Shown: positions 43,551 to 52,346 of the stretch, in pieces | Layout of the letters: each line of letters starts with the position of its first letter | Numbering within the stretch: the stretch's first letter is position 1 | Source: Actinomyces bovis | GTDB lineage: Bacteria; Actinomycetota; Actinomycetes; Actinomycetales; Actinomycetaceae | DNA length: 64,000 nt | NCBI RefSeq assembly: GCF_900444995.1 | Contig: NZ_UAPQ01000001.1 | Coordinates: 744,001 to 808,000, forward strand | Reading direction: 5' to 3' | Notes under the pieces: generated by a model | Database searches by the model: none | Told to the model about the DNA's origin: nothing | Seen by the model: only the letters and a program-made list of their open reading frames with translations | Program-made: the position numbers and the translations under genes

Positions 43551-44768
43551 GTGGACAACGTACACAACCCATACACCCCGAACGCGGGCGCTACCCCAGA
43601 GGCCCTCATCGGACGAGACGGCCAGACAGAAGCCTTCATTGTGCTGCTTGAACGCCTGCGCCGAGGACGGACCGAGCAGTCCATGATCATCACCGGCCTG
43701 CGCGGAGTCGGCAAGACCGTCCTGCTAAACAAATTCAGCAACCTCGCAGAAGATGCTGGCTGGGAGGTCATTGACCTTGAAGCCTCCAAACATGACGAGC
43801 ACGCCTTCCGCCAAGCGATCTTTTCCAAGTTTCGCACCGCCTTACTCCACCTCTCACCACGCCAGCGCTGGACCGACCGGGCACGCCATGCAGCTGCAGT
43901 CCTGAGTTCCTTCGCCCTGTCTATGAACCAGGAGGGAACTTTCTCAGTCAGCTGGGATGTTCCACCCTCGGATGGCTACGGCGACCACGGAGACCTAGGT
44001 CTGGACCTCACAGACATATTCCTGGCCGTCGGGGCGGTGGCGAAGGAGAAAAAGACCGGTATCGTCCTGCTAATTGATGAGGTTCAGTTCCTCACGACCA
44101 GCCAGCTCGAGTCCTTAATCCAAGCCGTGCACAAGGCGGTGCAGAAAAACCTTCCCATCACCTTGGTCGGTGCCGGACTGCCACAGATCGCCGAACTCGC
44201 GGGGGATGCTAAGTCTTACGCCGAGCGGCTCTTTACTTTCCCGCGCATCGACTCGCTCGGCCCCGCGGATGCGCGACGGGCCCTCATCGAGCCTGCACAC
44301 GCCGAGGGGGTAGTTTTCACCGAGGATGCTGCCGCTCTTGCGGTAAGCATCACCCACGGATATCCCTATTTCCTCCAGGAACTCGGCTACCAAGCCTGGA
44401 TCATCGCAAAAGACGCCCGCATTGAGCGAGCCGATATCCTCGCTGCCCGCGAAGCCTACGAAGTTAAACTCGACAATTCGTTCTTCAAAGTCCGCCTCGA
44501 CCGCGCCACTCCGCTGCAAATAGCCTATATGCGGGCAATGGCCGAGCTTGGACCGGAGCCACAGAAAGCCGCCGACGTTGCCGCTCTCATGGGACGCGAA
44601 TCGCCTCAGGTAGCTCCTATCCGTTCCCAACTCATAGACATGGGACTCCTGTATACACCACAGCATGGGTACGCAGCTTTTACGGTGCCCGACTTCGATG
44701 CTTTCATGCTCCGAGCCGTCCCAAAGCTGCAAGTACCGCAACCGCGCTCTAGTCGCCGCGGCCGCTAG
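43551..44768 (+). CDS. AAA-type ATPase with C-terminal winged helix, inserted in the folate operon
   Basis: 405 aa STAND/archaeal-ATPase-like protein. Walker A GLRGVGKT (residues 49-56), Walker B IVLLIDEVQ (171-179), a Gly-rich sensor-like GAGLPQIAELAG, and the HGYPYFLQELG motif typical of the archaeal ATPase/AAA_16 lid, then a predicted winged helix with a basic RSSRRGR tail. Its base composition and codon use look less GC-extreme than the neighbours. It lies on the plus strand between folP and folE, which otherwise run together on the minus strand, with four bases to the folE stop. Looks like an acquired single gene; such ATPases often accompany mobile or defence loci. Function unknown. Confidence 0.85.
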   Translation: MDNVHNPYTPNAGATPEALIGRDGQTEAFIVLLERLRRGRTEQSMIITGLRGVGKTVLLNKFSNLAEDAGWEVIDLEASKHDEHAFRQAIFSKFRTALLHLSPRQRWTDRARHAAAVLSSFALSMNQEGTFSVSWDVPPSDGYGDHGDLGLDLTDIFLAVGAVAKEKKTGIVLLIDEVQFLTTSQLESLIQAVHKAVQKNLPITLVGAGLPQIAELAGDAKSYAERLFTFPRIDSLGPADARRALIEPAHAEGVVFTEDAAALAVSITHGYPYFLQELGYQAWIIAKDARIERADILAAREAYEVKLDNSFFKVRLDRATPLQIAYMRAMAELGPEPQKAADVAALMGRESPQVAPIRSQLIDMGLLYTPQHGYAAFTVPDFDAFMLRAVPKLQVPQPRSSRRGR

Positions 44769-44772
44769 CGGT

Positions 44773-45420
44773 TCAGGACCGGCGACCCAAGATCAGGCTC
44801 ATGGCCTCCGAACGGGTTGCCGCCTTACGCATCTGGCCGCGCACCGCACTGGTAACCGTATTGGAGCCAGGCTTGCGCACGCCCCGCATAGACATGCACA
44901 GGTGCTCGGCTTCAACCACCGCCAGCACACCCCGCGCCCCCAAATGCTCCACCACCGCGTCAGCCACCTGCGCGGTAAGCCGCTCCTGCACCTGCGGGCG
45001 ACGCGCGTAACCATCCACCATGCGCGCAATTTTGCTCAATCCCGTTACGCGCCCCTCTTCATTCGGGATATAGGCGACATGCGCCACCCCGTGAAAGGGC
45101 AACAGATGGTGCTCACATACGGAATACAGAGGGATGTCACGCACCAGGATCATCTCCTCGTGCCCGACGTCAAAAACCCGCTCTAAATGCTCACCGGGAT
45201 CTTCCGCCAGCCCGGAGAACATCTCTGCATAGGCGCGTGCCATGCGGTCAGGGGTCTCGCGCAGACCATCACGGTCCGGATCCTCCCCGACGGCGACCAG
45301 CAGGTCGCGCACCGCACGCCGCACCCCCTCAGCGTCATAAGGGCGCGGGGGGCAGGTGGGCACAGCGGCAGTCACGGGCCTACTCCCTTCAGGCTCCTGC
45401 CCGGCGACGCCGTCGCTCAT
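44773..45420 (-). CDS. folE: GTP cyclohydrolase I
   Basis: Converts GTP to 7,8-dihydroneopterin triphosphate, the first folate step. 215 aa with zinc/active-site motifs [24 protein letters not shown] and [18 protein letters not shown], and [13 protein letters not shown] in the N-terminal half. ATG 45420 overlaps the ftsH stop as ATGA, so it is coupled to ftsH, the usual actinobacterial arrangement. Confidence 0.97.
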   Translation of the reverse strand: MSDGVAGQEPEGSRPVTAAVPTCPPRPYDAEGVRRAVRDLLVAVGEDPDRDGLRETPDRMARAYAEMFSGLAEDPGEHLERVFDVGHEEMILVRDIPLYSVCEHHLLPFHGVAHVAYIPNEEGRVTGLSKIARMVDGYARRPQVQERLTAQVADAVVEHLGARGVLAVVEAEHLCMSMRGVRKPGSNTVTSAVRGQMRKAATRSEAMSLILGRRS

Positions 45421-47519
45421 ACCTGCTCCGGCTGCACGTTAGCACCGCCAGCAGGCAGGCCGTATACCTCCTCCGCCGCCGTCGGCTTAGGCGCCCGGCG
45501 CGGGGTGCGGGAACCAGCAAAGTAGTCACCGGCAGCCAGCGCCGGGTCCAGCACCAGGGCGTCGTCGGAGTGCCACAGAGGCCGCTCTGGCTGCTTGACG
45601 ACAGTAGCGAAAATGCGCTCCAGTTCCTTCTCCAGCAGGGTTTCCTTGGCGAGCAGCTGCGTGGCGAGCTCCTCCAGCACCGCGCGGTTGCGGGTGAGAA
45701 TCTCCCAAGCCTCACGGTGAGCGACGTCGATCAGTTCGCGGACCTCAGCGTCAACTGTGGCCGCAACCTGCTCGGAGAAGTCCCGGTTGGTGGCGGAGAG
45801 GCCAAGCACCGTCTCATTCTCGGTGGTGCCCAGCTTGACGGCGCCCACGGAGCGGCTCATGCCAAAGTCCATGACCATCTTGCGAGCGGTGGCGGTGGCC
45901 TTCTCAATGTCATTGGAGGCACCGGTGGTGGGGTCGCGGAAAACGAGTTCCTCAGCCACGCGCCCACCCATGGCGTAGACCAGTTGGTCCAGCAGCTCGT
46001 TGCGAGTGGTGGAGTACTTGTCATCCGCAGGCATGACCATGGTGTAACCCAGGGCTTTGCCGCGCGGCAGAATCGTCACCTTAGTGACCGGATCCGAGTA
46101 GGCCCCGGCGGCGGCGCACAGGGCATGGCCTGCCTCGTGGTAGGCGGTGACGGCTTTCTCGTGCTCGTTCATGACCCGAGTGCGCTTCTGTGGGCCAGCG
46201 ATCACGCGGTCAATGGCCTCGTCCAGGGCGCGGTTGTCAATCAACTGGGCGTTGGAGCGGGCGGTCAGCAGGGCGGCTTCGTTCAGGACGTTGGCCAGGT
46301 CCGCGCCAGTGAAGCCGGGGGTGCGCTTGGCCACTAGGTCCAAGTCCACGTCATTGGTCATGGGCTTGCCCTTGGCATGCACTCGCAAAATGGCGGCGCG
46401 ACCATTCATATCCGGGGCCTCCACGGCCACCTGCCGGTCGAAGCGGCCGGGGCGCAGCAGGGCCGGGTCCAGCACGTCGGGACGGTTGGTGGCGGCGATA
46501 AGAATGACATTGGTGGTGGCGTCGAAGCCGTCCATCTCCACCAGGAGCTGGTTGAGGGTCTGCTCGCGCTCGTCGTGCCCACCGCCCATACCGGAGCCAC
46601 GGTGACGACCAACGGCGTCGATCTCATCCACAAAGATAATCGCGGGGGCGTTCTCCTTGGCCTGTTCGAACAGGTCACGCACACGCGAGGCACCCACACC
46701 CACGAACATCTCCACGAACTCTGAACCGCTCATGGAATAGAAGGGCACACCCGCCTCACCGGCCACAGCCTTAGCCAGAAGAGTCTTACCGGTGCCGGGC
46801 GGGCCGTAAAGCAGCACGCCCTTAGGGATCTTGGCGCCCACGGCCAGGAACTTATTGGGCTCGGAGAGGAACTCGCGGATCTCCTCCAACTCTTCCACGG
46901 CCTCGTCTTCGCCAGCGACGTCGTCGAAGGTAACGTCAGGCATCTCCTTGGAACCCACCTTGGCTTTGGACTTGCCAAAGCCCAGCGCGCCGGAGCGGCC
47001 TCCCTGCATGGAGCGGAACATCCACCACATCAGACCCACCAGCAAAACCGTGGGAATCAAGAGCTGCAGCATGGAGCCCCACCAGGAGTTGGTGGGCACC
47101 ACGGTGTTGAAGCCACCGGTGGGGTTGGCGGCCTGAATCAGCTCATCTACCTGCTTGGCCTGAGCCAAGGAGTAGGAGAACTTGACCTTCTTGCCTAGGA
47201 CCTGCTCGGTCTGCCCTTCCTTCTTGGGCTTGGCGGTGTATGGCTCGGTGAGGGTGAGCTCCACGGCCTGATTGCCATCCACCACGGTGACCGACTCGAT
47301 GGTCTTGTTCTCCTTGAGGAGGGCCAGACCGTCGGAGGTGTCGATGGCGCGGAAGCCGCCCAGGGAACCGACCAGCAGCCAGGTGAGGGTGGCGATCAGG
47401 ATCACTGGGAGGAGCCAGAAAAGTGGACTTCCCAGGGGGCCACGCCGTTTGCGTAGATCTGGGCGGTCCTTACCGGGCTCCTTGCGACGGGAGTCCTGCG
47501 AGGGCTTCTCGTTCTTCAT
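45417..47519 (-). CDS. ftsH: ATP-dependent zinc metalloprotease FtsH
   Basis: Membrane-anchored AAA+ protease for quality control. 700 aa: N-terminal basic segment, first membrane helix [18 protein letters not shown], periplasmic domain with the second helix [22 protein letters not shown] core with [23 protein letters not shown] and the SRH arginines (RPGRFDRQ), then the zinc protease motif HEAGH. Gly/Pro-rich C-terminal tail. Start ATG 47519 (MKNEKPS); the frame is open upstream but without homology-like sequence. Overlaps folE. Confidence 0.97.
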   Translation of the reverse strand: MKNEKPSQDSRRKEPGKDRPDLRKRRGPLGSPLFWLLPVILIATLTWLLVGSLGGFRAIDTSDGLALLKENKTIESVTVVDGNQAVELTLTEPYTAKPKKEGQTEQVLGKKVKFSYSLAQAKQVDELIQAANPTGGFNTVVPTNSWWGSMLQLLIPTVLLVGLMWWMFRSMQGGRSGALGFGKSKAKVGSKEMPDVTFDDVAGEDEAVEELEEIREFLSEPNKFLAVGAKIPKGVLLYGPPGTGKTLLAKAVAGEAGVPFYSMSGSEFVEMFVGVGASRVRDLFEQAKENAPAIIFVDEIDAVGRHRGSGMGGGHDEREQTLNQLLVEMDGFDATTNVILIAATNRPDVLDPALLRPGRFDRQVAVEAPDMNGRAAILRVHAKGKPMTNDVDLDLVAKRTPGFTGADLANVLNEAALLTARSNAQLIDNRALDEAIDRVIAGPQKRTRVMNEHEKAVTAYHEAGHALCAAAGAYSDPVTKVTILPRGKALGYTMVMPADDKYSTTRNELLDQLVYAMGGRVAEELVFRDPTTGASNDIEKATATARKMVMDFGMSRSVGAVKLGTTENETVLGLSATNRDFSEQVAATVDAEVRELIDVAHREAWEILTRNRAVLEELATQLLAKETLLEKELERIFATVVKQPERPLWHSDDALVLDPALAAGDYFAGSRTPRRAPKPTAAEEVYGLPAGGANVQPEQV

Positions 47520-47668
47520 AGTGGTGTCCTGTGTCCCTTCTGGCTTCCTGCCAGTGAACGCTAGTCGACGCCGGGGGGCGTGCGCTGCCACAGGGAGTAG
47601 TTTTCGCGCCCGGCGTGGCGGGAATATGCGGAAGTCACAGGAAGGTCTCAATGTGTGAGTCTCATTAA

Positions 47669-47687
47669 GGCCCACCGGTGATGGGCC
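47669..47687 (-). terminator. Possible hairpin after the AIM24 gene
   Basis: GGCCCA (47669-47674) and TGGGCC (47682-47687) with a 7-nt loop; on the minus strand it is followed by TTAAT. Lies between the AIM24 stop and the ftsH start. Confidence 0.4.
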
Positions 47688-47785
47688 GGGAGCGGCAGCG
47701 CGGGCTAGCGGAAGACCCGCTCGGAGGCCCTGGGTAAGCACTGCGCTGAGACCACTGCCGGGCTCCGCCGTCGTCAAGCAGCAGC

Positions 47786-48454
47786 TCAGGAAGGGCCGAC
47801 CACCGGAATGCCTTCAGAGGGCTGAACCACCACAAAGCCCGGCCCGTGGAAGCCCAGCTGGAAGGACTCGCCAGAACCGCGACCAATGAGCGAACCCATC
47901 TTGAAAGTCGACTTGATCTGCGGCTGCAAATTGGCCGACCAACACACCGCCGCCTGTGGATCCACGAAAGTCGGCTGCTGGGAGCAGTCCAAAACCATCG
48001 GTGTGCCATCGGAGGAGATCGCAGCTACCCCAAACCCCTGCAAAAGCAGGTTGAACAAGCCACCAGCGAGGAATCCAGCATTACTCATCATGCGGATGTC
48101 GTACTGGAGAGTGGCGTCAAAAGCCAACAGGGAGCGGGTGTTGATGGTGATGGCATCCCCCTCGAGCTGCAGCAGGAAAATCTGCTGGGCAGAACGCGCA
48201 AAAAACACCTCCCCCTGACCGGCGACACGCATGAGGTTGCCGCCCTCACCAGAGACCGCCTTCTTAAGCATGCCGCCCAGGGAGCCAGCGCCCTTGTAGC
48301 TGAAGTCAATGTTGCCTTGATAGGCGACCATCGCGCCCTGGGCGGCTACGACCTCCGGGCCAAGGAGGACGCGAAGCATCTTCTTGGACTGGAGGGTCCA
48401 GCGTTCCTGGCTCTGCTGCTCGGCGTGGGACTGATCAAAAATAGGGCTGCGCAC
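47786..48454 (-). CDS. AIM24 family protein
   Basis: 222 aa, beta-rich TRAP-like/AIM24 domain throughout: ML(R)[49 protein letters not shown], and [10 protein letters not shown] near the end. Bacterial members have no defined reaction. The GTG start at 48454 is decided by GAGGAG six bases upstream; the frame continues upstream without a ribosome site. Monocistronic, upstream of ftsH on the same strand after a 266-base gap. Confidence 0.9.
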   Translation of the reverse strand: MRSPIFDQSHAEQQSQERWTLQSKKMLRVLLGPEVVAAQGAMVAYQGNIDFSYKGAGSLGGMLKKAVSGEGGNLMRVAGQGEVFFARSAQQIFLLQLEGDAITINTRSLLAFDATLQYDIRMMSNAGFLAGGLFNLLLQGFGVAAISSDGTPMVLDCSQQPTFVDPQAAVCWSANLQPQIKSTFKMGSLIGRGSGESFQLGFHGPGFVVVQPSEGIPVVGPS

Positions 48455-48776
48455 GAGGTGCTCCTCTCGGCGGGCAGGGTGTCGCATCCAAGCTAACTGA
48501 TAGTCAAATGGGGCGGGGTGGTACTGCGGGGCGGGGTTGGTCAGGGTGGTTGGACTCATGACCCGGCACCGGAACACCGGGGAGTGAGGCGGGGGCGCTG
48601 AGCTTGCCGAGCGCCTTCGCTCTTACCTCGGGCTTTTCTCTAGCTTAGGTATTCAAGGCGACCGAAGGCAGTTGACGCGAACAAGGGCCTTAGACGGTGG
48701 GCGCCCCATGAAACATCTTCTTCAGCGACACAGACCGGCATTGAAACCGGCATTTAGGCGACATATCATTGACTTC
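48455..48776. other. Gap between AIM24 and the antitoxin gene
   Basis: 322 bases. Apart from the antitoxin promoter at 48741-48769, no gene or strong structure is seen. Confidence 0.5.
48741..48769 (+). promoter_or_regulatory. Strong promoter giving a leaderless antitoxin message
   Basis: TTGAAA (48741-48746), exactly 17 bases, TATCAT (48764-48769), with the ATG at 48777 seven bases after the -10. Transcription should begin at or within a base of the start codon. This fixes the start of the antitoxin gene. Confidence 0.82.
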
Positions 48777-49151
48777 ATGGCGGCATCATCACTTGTGCAG
48801 GCTCGTAGTGCCCACCGGAGAACCACTACAACTGACTGGCGTACCGTCACCAACACCCTGGTTGACGCTCTAGGTTCCGGATTGGTGGCCCTGATCGTCA
48901 GCGTCTCCCCAGAGACCGTCGCACGCTGGGCCAAGGGCACCTCCTCCAGCCCGCGCGAGGCCAACGAGCGACGTATGCGCGAGGCCTACCGCATTTACCT
49001 CGAACTCGTGGATACGGACTCGCCACACACCGTGCGCGCCTGGTTCATGGGCGCCAACCCTGAGCTCGGCGACGACTCCCCCTGCGAGGCCCTGGCAGCT
49101 GACCGCTTCAAGGAGACCCTCGCAGCCGCACGGTCATTCCAAACCCAGTGA
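48777..49151 (+). CDS. MbcA/ParS/Xre-family antitoxin (DUF2384-type)
   Basis: 124 aa. The middle carries an Xre-like HTH (LVALIVSVSPETVARWAKG), and the C-terminal ~55 residues are the DUF2384/MbcA toxin-binding domain (YRIYLELVDTDSPHTVRAWFMGANPELGDDSP). Such proteins neutralise RES-domain toxins that degrade NAD+. The start is set by a leaderless promoter. The expected full-size RES gene is missing: only a 55-codon frame overlaps the stop as GTGA. Confidence 0.85.
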   Translation: MAASSLVQARSAHRRTTTTDWRTVTNTLVDALGSGLVALIVSVSPETVARWAKGTSSSPREANERRMREAYRIYLELVDTDSPHTVRAWFMGANPELGDDSPCEALAADRFKETLAAARSFQTQ

Positions 49152-49315
49152 GACCTGGATGCACGCCACCCCAAACGGTCCGATGTGGCGGGGAGCATGA
49201 GTGCTGGGCCATCTTCGACGGCACCGAGTGGTGTTCTGCCGGTGTTGTCCGGATCGAGGCCAGTAATCCGGCATACCGCAAAGCCTGTCAGGAACTAGAC
49301 CTGGTCGCCCACTGA
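49148..49315 (+). pseudogene. Short frame, possible C-terminal remnant of a RES-domain toxin
   Basis: GTG at 49148 overlaps the antitoxin stop (GTGA) and reads 55 codons to TGA 49313-49315. The peptide contains TVRCGGEHECWAIFDG, resembling the closing 'SVR..GG.CwAlF' strand of RES toxins, then VVRIEASNPAYRKACQELDL. A RES toxin is normally ~150-200 aa, so the catalytic N-terminal part (Arg, Tyr, Glu residues) would be gone. No Shine-Dalgarno was identified beyond the overlap. It could instead be a chance frame. Confidence 0.45.
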
Positions 49316-49359
49316 ACGGCGCAAGGCCCCATCCGCCCTGCGCCGCGCCCACGGCGTTG

Positions 49360-49914
49360 TCAGTGCTCGTAAACGTGGGGGGCCAGCGTGCCGATGAAGG
49401 GCAGGTTGCGGTAGCGCTCGGCGTAGTCCAAGCCGTAGCCGACCACGAACTCCGTGGGGATATCAAAGCCCACGTAGCGCACATCCACCTCCACCTTCAT
49501 GGCCTCCGGTTTGCGCAGCAGCGTGGCGATCTCCACGCTCGCGGCGCCGCGGCTCGAGAGGTTGCCCAGCAGCCAGGACAGGGTCAGGCCGGAATCGATG
49601 ATGTCCTCCACGATCAGGACGTGGCGGCCAGTGAGGTCAGCGTCCAGATCTTTGAGGATGCGCACCACACCGGAGGACTTGGTGCCGGAACCATAGGAGG
49701 ACACAGCCATCCAGTCCATGGGGGCGGAGCGGCGCAGGCGGCGAGAGAGATCCGCCATGACGTAAACAGCGCCTTTAAGCACGCCTACCAGGAGGACATC
49801 CTTGCCCTCATAATCCGCGTCGATCTGCTGGGCCATCTCGTCCAGGCGGTGCCCGATCTGCTCCTCAGTGATCAGCACCTGCTGGAGGTCGTCACCCATG
49901 TCTGCTGCCTGCAT
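49360..49914 (-). CDS. hpt: Hypoxanthine phosphoribosyltransferase
   Basis: Purine salvage: hypoxanthine/guanine + PRPP to IMP/GMP. 184 aa with the PRPP loop VLIVEDIIDSGLT, LKGAVYVMADL, VGFDIPTEFVVGYGLDY and the closing YRNLPFIGTL. ATG 49914 with GGAGAG seven bases upstream; the frame is open further 5' but without support. In M. tuberculosis (from memory) tilS stands between hpt and dacB; here there are only 199 bases without a gene. Confidence 0.96.
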   Translation of the reverse strand: MQAADMGDDLQQVLITEEQIGHRLDEMAQQIDADYEGKDVLLVGVLKGAVYVMADLSRRLRRSAPMDWMAVSSYGSGTKSSGVVRILKDLDADLTGRHVLIVEDIIDSGLTLSWLLGNLSSRGAASVEIATLLRKPEAMKVEVDVRYVGFDIPTEFVVGYGLDYAERYRNLPFIGTLAPHVYEH

Positions 49915-49986
49915 CCTGCCGCTCTCCTTCTGGTTGGGACGCCACCCGGCGTCAGCCCAAGCCTGCCACAGCTGGCAACTGGCACA

Positions 49987-50095
49987 GAATGCAGTACTTT
50001 GACCGGCGGCAGGCTCTGCGGCCTCCATCGCTTGGCGTCATTGCAACGATTTGCTTGGGCCGATTCCAGAGCCCAGCTTCAAAGTGCTGCATTTC
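49987..50095. repeat. Separated inverted repeat between hpt and dacB
   Basis: GAATGCAGTACTTTGA (49987-50002) is the near-exact reverse complement of TCAAAGTGCTGCATTT (50079-50094), with two mismatches in 16 and 76 bases between. The arms are AT-richer than their surroundings. Could be a small mobile-element remnant or scar. Confidence 0.6.
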
Positions 50096-50113
50096 AGGAC
50101 AGTTTTGGCACCG

Positions 50114-51493
50114 TCACAGTGCCGCCAGCGGAATGACTAGGTCCTCATCCATTGCGGAGCGGACAGTCATGAAGTCCTCATTCTTAAAACCCTCGATAAT
50201 CACTGCAAAGGCTAATAACCGCCCGCTCTTGGTGACCACGATCCCACTGAAGGACATGGCTTCCTCCAGCGATCCAGTCTTCGCACGCACCACCCCGGCG
50301 GCCCCGGTCTCCAGATACCGGTTGTGCAAAGTGCCTTCCAAGCCCGCCACGGGCAGATCAGCCACGAGTGAGCGCCCTACGGTGCCACCTTCACCCCCGG
50401 CGCCGCGCGCCACCATCTGCGCCAGCAGCAGCGGCGAGACCCGGTTGCCTTTGGCCAGCCCGCAGGCGTCCTTCATGGTGACGCTGGAAAGGTCAAAGCC
50501 CTGCTCCTTGAGCTGCGCCAGCACCGCCCGCATGCCCCCGGCGAAGGTCGGCTCCTCCCCCTTGGCCAGGGCCACTAGCCGCGCCTCGACCTCCGTCATG
50601 GTGTTCTCGGACTTCTTGAGAGAAATGCTCAGCACATCAGCCAGGGGTGCGGAGCTGACCGAGGCAAGTTGGCTGGCGTTTGCGGGCGAGGCGGCGCGGG
50701 TGGTTTCCCCCTGCACGGTGATTCCGGCGGCGGCCAGCTGCTTGGCAAAAGTCTGCCCGGCCTGCAGGCCGGGGTCAGCGGGATAGCCGCCGTAGGGGCG
50801 GGCGCTGATATTCACCATGATCGGGTGGACCTTGGTGACGTAGACAGTGCGCGCCGCCTCCCACTCGGGACTCCAGTCCGGGCCAGTGAAAAGCGTGTCG
50901 TCCAGGGCCACGCTGACGGTGGTAAGGCCCTGCGCCTTGAGCTGTTCTGCAGTGGCGCGCGCCAGGTCGCCTAGGCCTGCGTGCCCCGCGGTGGCGGTCG
51001 GATCGCCCTGGTCTTCAGCAAGCAGCACATCACCTCCGCCCACCAGGGTGACGGTGGTGCCAGACAGGGTGGTCTTGGTTTCCAGGCGGTGGTCGCCGCC
51101 CATAAGCGACAAGGCCGCCCAGGCGGTGAGCAGTTTGATGGAGGAGGCCGGGGACATCGCGGTGGCAGCAGACTGGTTGACCAACTCTTTGCCAGTGGAG
51201 ACGTCGATAACGCTCAGCCCCGCGTGGGCGCCGGAGAGCTTGGGGTCGGCAGCCAGGGTGCGACCCAGTGCGGCAACGGCATCGGCTTCCGGCAAGGGCG
51301 CGTCGGTCACTCCCGCGGCTGGCTGGGGGTCAGCAGCGGGAGGCGTGAAGGCGGGGAAAGGTGCGGCCTCAAGGCGCTCACCGGCGGCAGTCAGGGGACC
51401 GGGCACCAGGTCTAGGGCGTCAGCCAGCCCGTAGAAGCCGACAGCGACCACCACACTAGCGGCAGTCAAGGCCCTGACGGTGCGCTGGCGCAT
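50114..51493 (-). CDS. dacB: D-alanyl-D-alanine carboxypeptidase / endopeptidase (PBP4 type)
   Basis: Exported peptidoglycan hydrolase of class C low-molecular-weight PBPs. 459 aa: signal/anchor segment (TVRALTAASVVVAVGFYGLA), Pro/Ala stalk, then the serine-peptidase domain with SSIK (SxxK), SEN (SxN) and KTG triads in order, plus the inserted domain of the DacB type containing VTLVGGGDVLL. ATG 51493 has GGGAGG four bases upstream. Divergent from ppa, as in other actinobacteria. Confidence 0.95.
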   Translation of the reverse strand: MRQRTVRALTAASVVVAVGFYGLADALDLVPGPLTAAGERLEAAPFPAFTPPAADPQPAAGVTDAPLPEADAVAALGRTLAADPKLSGAHAGLSVIDVSTGKELVNQSAATAMSPASSIKLLTAWAALSLMGGDHRLETKTTLSGTTVTLVGGGDVLLAEDQGDPTATAGHAGLGDLARATAEQLKAQGLTTVSVALDDTLFTGPDWSPEWEAARTVYVTKVHPIMVNISARPYGGYPADPGLQAGQTFAKQLAAAGITVQGETTRAASPANASQLASVSSAPLADVLSISLKKSENTMTEVEARLVALAKGEEPTFAGGMRAVLAQLKEQGFDLSSVTMKDACGLAKGNRVSPLLLAQMVARGAGGEGGTVGRSLVADLPVAGLEGTLHNRYLETGAAGVVRAKTGSLEEAMSFSGIVVTKSGRLLAFAVIIEGFKNEDFMTVRSAMDEDLVIPLAAL

Positions 51494-51824
51494 GGTCCCT
51501 CCCGGTGTTGGTCGCCCGCAGCTTGGTGACGGCGCGCAGGTAGGCGGGTCCCGCGGGCCGGGCGGCGTCATGGCGGTTTGATGGCGGTCTGGGCGGCTGC
51601 GACGGCGGATTTACCCGGTGGCACGACGCCGTCGCCGCCGTGCCGGTTCAGCCAGCTGCTCCCGCGAACGGCGCTCGTAGTCCACACTAGTGCCATACGC
51701 AACCGCCACGCCGCCCGGCGGTGGGGACTCCGGCCCAGCCTTCTGGCTGTTTCGGCGCTCCGCGTCGGCGGCAACCCCGGGCACCGCCCACCTGCATATG
51801 CACGGCACAAGACAAGGAGCATCC
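51494..51824. other. Divergent dacB/ppa gap
   Basis: 331 bases. Holds both ribosome sites and a GACGCCGTC word at 51625-51633; no clear promoter hexamers or gene were made out. Confidence 0.4.
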
Positions 51825-52325
51825 GTGGAGTTCGACGTCACCATTGAGATCCCCAAGGGGAACCGCAACAAGTACGAGGTCGACCACGAGTCGGGGCGCA
51901 TCCGCCTGGACCGCATGCTCTTCACCTCCACGCGCTACCCCGACGACTACGGCTACATCGACGGCACCTTGGGTGAGGACGGTGACCCGCTGGACGCGCT
52001 GGTGCTGCTGGAGGAGCCCACCTTCCCGGGCTGCCTGATCCGCTGCCGCGCCCTGGGCATGTTCCGCATGCGTGATGAGAAAGGCGGGGATGACAAGGTC
52101 TTGTGCGTGCCCGCCGCGGATCAGCGCGCCTCCTGGCGTACAGACATCGAGGATGTCTCCGAGTTCCACCGTCTGGAAATCCAGCACTTCTTTGAGGTGT
52201 ACAAGGATCTAGAGCCCGGCAAGAGCGTTGAGGGCGCCCACTGGGTGGGCCGCGAGGAAGCTGAGGAGGAGATCCGCCGCTCCTACGAGCGTGAGGCTGA
52301 GCGCCTCAAGCACGAGGGCCACTGA
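51825..52325 (+). CDS. ppa: Inorganic pyrophosphatase
   Basis: Family I soluble pyrophosphatase hydrolysing PPi from biosynthesis. 166 aa, typical for actinobacteria. Metal and active-site residues lie in [34 protein letters not shown] (the DGDPLD signature) and [11 protein letters not shown]. The GTG start is fixed by AAGGAG five bases upstream; the longer open frame has no other support. Confidence 0.97.
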   Translation: MEFDVTIEIPKGNRNKYEVDHESGRIRLDRMLFTSTRYPDDYGYIDGTLGEDGDPLDALVLLEEPTFPGCLIRCRALGMFRMRDEKGGDDKVLCVPAADQRASWRTDIEDVSEFHRLEIQHFFEVYKDLEPGKSVEGAHWVGREEAEEEIRRSYEREAERLKHEGH

Positions 52326-52346
52326 GGCAGGCCCGCTGGGGCTAGC

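Noticed and set aside
43551-44768. The AAA ATPase as a transposition helper (IstB-like)
   Set aside because: No transposase, terminal inverted repeats or target duplication was found around it, and its C-terminal part looks like a winged helix rather than an IstB end.
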